From Burkholderiaceae bacterium (GTDB taxonomy: Bacteria > Pseudomonadota > Gammaproteobacteria > Burkholderiales > Burkholderiaceae): a stretch of DNA of 14,665 nucleotides. The translations under genes and the position numbers were made by a program. Of this stretch, positions 12,881-14,665 are shown piece by piece. How positions within the stretch are numbered: the stretch's first letter is position 1; every line of letters begins with the position of its first letter. The notes under the pieces were generated by a model that was not told where the DNA came from, did not search any database, and worked only from the letters and a program-made list of their open reading frames with translations. The stretch is from contig JAGOCV010000070.1 in the NCBI GenBank assembly GCA_017998575.1, positions 1 to 14,665 on the forward strand. Direction: 5' to 3'.

Positions 12881-14665
12881 GCGAGGGCCTCCGGGCGGCT
12901 GGCGGCGCGGCGGGGGCGCGCTGCCCGTGGGCTCGGCGGCCGGTCGGCCGCGCGGCCCAGGCCGAGCGCCGTGGTCACGGCGTGCACCACGCTGGCATCG
13001 ATGGCATCGCCGGTGGCGGCCAGGTAGCTGTCCTGCCGCAGCAGGGCCCAGCCGCCGCTGACGCCCGTCAACCCGCAGGCGGCGCGCAGGCGCGCGGCCG
13101 GATCGCGCACGTGTTCGACGGCATGGGCCGTTCCGTCACCGCCGACGACCTGCACGCAGCGCAGCTCGGCGTGTGCCGCCAGCACCGACAGGCGCGCCAG
13201 GGCCGTCGGCGAGAGTGGGCCGAAGGCCAGCAGCACAAGCCGCCCTTCGCCCCAGGCCAGCAGATCATTGAGGCAGCCGGTCGATCCGTCGGCCCACCGG
13301 AGCGCCACGTTCTGCACCGGCCGCCCACCGCCAGCCGCGCAGATGCCCGAGGCCGTGTACACATTGGCGACCGCCATGCGGCCGGTGTTGACCAGCGTGC
13401 GCGCGAAGGGATGGCGGCGCGCCAGGCTGATGGCGGCGGTGCGCATCACGCGCTCGGCGCCGTCGGCGGGGCGCAGGAAGCGGGCCGTGCGGTTGGTCAC
13501 ACGCACGTTCTCGCGCGCGGCTTCATGGCGTTCGTCGTGGTAGCTGTCCAGCAGCGCTTCGGGTGCGTGGCCGCGCAGCACGGCGGCCAGCTTCCAGGCC
13601 AGGTTGTCGGCGTCGGCGATACCGGTGTTGCCGCCGCGCGCGCCGAAGGGGCTGACCACCTTGGCCGCATCGCCCATGAAGAACACCGGACCGTGCCGCA
13701 TGCGGTCGATGCATTCGCTGCGGTAGGCGTAGGGGCCGACCCAGACGATCTCGACCTCGCAGTCGGCGCCGAATTGCCGGGCCAGCCGCTCGCGCACCAC
13801 GTCTTCGCGGCTCACCTGGGCCGGGTCGGCGTCGGGTGGCATCTGGTAGTCGATGCGCCAGACGTCGTCGCCCATCAGGTGCTGCCAGACGGCGCGGTTG
13901 TCGTTGAAGGGCGCCTCGATCCAGGTGTGGCGTTCGGTGGGCGGGCGGCGCGTGAAGCGCACGTCGGCGATGCACCAGCGGTCGTCGCCCTTCTTGGCCG
14001 TGACGCTGGCGCCGCACCAGCGGCGGAACGGGCTGTGCGCGCCGGTGGCGTCGACCACGTAGCGCGCGCGCAGGCCGTAGGTGCCTTGCGGGGTTTCCAC
14101 CTGCAGTCGGGCGCCGCCGCCCGGCTGCGCCTCGAAAGCGGTGACGCGGCTGCGCCAGCGCAGGTCCACGCCCCGGCCCTGTAAGCCGAACTGACGCGTG
14201 CGCTCGACCAGGAACGCCTCGATGTAGAACTGCTGGATGTTGATGAACGGTGGCTGCTGCGACAGGTTGTAGGCGCCCTGCTGGCGCAGGTCGAACGAAT
14301 ACACCTCGTCGTCGCCTGCGAAAGTGCGGCCCACGCTCCACTGGATGCCCTTGGCGGCGATGGCGTCGTACACGCCCAGGCGCTGGAAGATCTCGAGCGA
14401 CTTCTGCGTGTAGCAGATGCCGCGCGACGAGGCACCCTTCACGCCCACCGTGTCGTCCTCGTCGATCAGCACGGCCGCGATGCCCAGCTGCGCCAGCGCG
14501 CAGGCCAGCGTGAGGCCGGCCAGCCCCGCGCCGACGATGACGACGTCGTGCTCGCCGTCGGTGCCTGCCTCCAGCTCGGGCGGGCGCACGAACGGGTACT
14601 CGGGCAGCGAATAGCCGCTGCCTTGCGTGAACTCGTAGGCGTTGACGAACGCCACGGGGGCGTAG
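12877..14665 (-). CDS. Class A FAD-dependent aromatic monooxygenase (MhpA-like), 5' end probably outside window
   Basis: At least 592 residues (counted from a GTG at 14655) of a flavoprotein hydroxylase resembling 3-(3-hydroxyphenyl)propionate hydroxylase and phenol-type hydroxylases, which use NAD(P)H and O2 to add OH to an aromatic ring. The dinucleotide-binding VVIVGAGLAGLTLA lies at 38-51, the DG-like motif VVDATGAHSPFRR at 200-212, and the second FAD motif FFMGDAAKVVSPFGARGG at 325-342, followed by DADNLAWKLA (348-357). Residues from about 390 fit the thioredoxin-like C-terminal domain of this subgroup, and the last 25 residues are a low-complexity Arg/Ala/Pro tail. The frame stays open through the right edge (YAP codons precede the GTG) without a visible ribosome-binding site, so the true start probably lies a few codons beyond. 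The substrate is unknown; the DUF2783 partner is coupled downstream. Confidence 0.9.
   Translation of the reverse strand, partial: YAPVAFVNAYEFTQGSGYSLPEYPFVRPPELEAGTDGEHDVVIVGAGLAGLTLACALAQLGIAAVLIDEDDTVGVKGASSRGICYTQKSLEIFQRLGVYDAIAAKGIQWSVGRTFAGDDEVYSFDLRQQGAYNLSQQPPFINIQQFYIEAFLVERTRQFGLQGRGVDLRWRSRVTAFEAQPGGGARLQVETPQGTYGLRARYVVDATGAHSPFRRWCGASVTAKKGDDRWCIADVRFTRRPPTERHTWIEAPFNDNRAVWQHLMGDDVWRIDYQMPPDADPAQVSREDVVRERLARQFGADCEVEIVWVGPYAYRSECIDRMRHGPVFFMGDAAKVVSPFGARGGNTGIADADNLAWKLAAVLRGHAPEALLDSYHDERHEAARENVRVTNRTARFLRPADGAERVMRTAAISLARRHPFARTLVNTGRMAVANVYTASGICAAGGGRPVQNVALRWADGSTGCLNDLLAWGEGRLVLLAFGPLSPTALARLSVLAAHAELRCVQVVGGDGTAHAVEHVRDPAARLRAACGLTGVSGGWALLRQDSYLAATGDAIDASVVHAVTTALGLGRAADRPPSPRAARPRRAASRPEALA

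Noticed and set aside
12868..14184. Plus-strand open frame opposite the FAD monooxygenase
   Set aside because: No domain signature; the minus-strand flavoprotein motifs are convincing.

Overview
The window is high-GC, densely packed chromosomal DNA of a betaproteobacterium, most likely Burkholderiales and probably the Comamonadaceae. The protein sequences, the gene pairings (valine-catabolic operon, DUF2783 with an FAD monooxygenase) and -10 boxes such as TAAAAT and TAGAAT upstream of GC-rich leaders suggest this. The placement is by recognition of families, not by a database search. There are no insertion sequences, phage genes, CRISPR arrays or integrases, and no gene-free stretch longer than about 175 bases.

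Layout. (1) 1-3369, plus strand: the end of a valine-degradation operon. It holds the last codons of mmsA (methylmalonate-semialdehyde dehydrogenase), an isobutyryl-CoA dehydrogenase, a 3-hydroxyisobutyryl-CoA hydrolase and mmsB (3-hydroxyisobutyrate dehydrogenase). Together they cover isobutyryl-CoA to propionyl-CoA except the methacrylyl-CoA hydratase step, which is not visible here. (2) 3530-6580, plus strand: two less ordinary genes, a TPR protein with a C-terminal 2-oxoglutarate/Fe(II) oxygenase-like domain, and an exported trypsin-fold/PDZ (HtrA-like) protein that has lost the catalytic His and Asp. (3) 6628-6712, minus strand: tRNA-Leu(CAA) with encoded CCA and a recognisable promoter. 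(4) 6815-8564, plus strand: cysM (cysteine synthase B), a zinc-ribbon NUDIX hydrolase and a TusA-family sulfurtransferase, ended by a strong hairpin terminator. (5) 8640-12535, minus strand: galU and valS. (6) 12659-14665, minus strand: a DUF2783 small protein translationally coupled to a class A FAD monooxygenase that runs off the right edge.

Most of the window is ordinary housekeeping or catabolic content. The best candidates for something under-described are the HtrA-like pseudoprotease, its TPR-oxygenase neighbour, and the DUF2783/monooxygenase pair. I see no convincing evidence for a wholly new multi-gene system.
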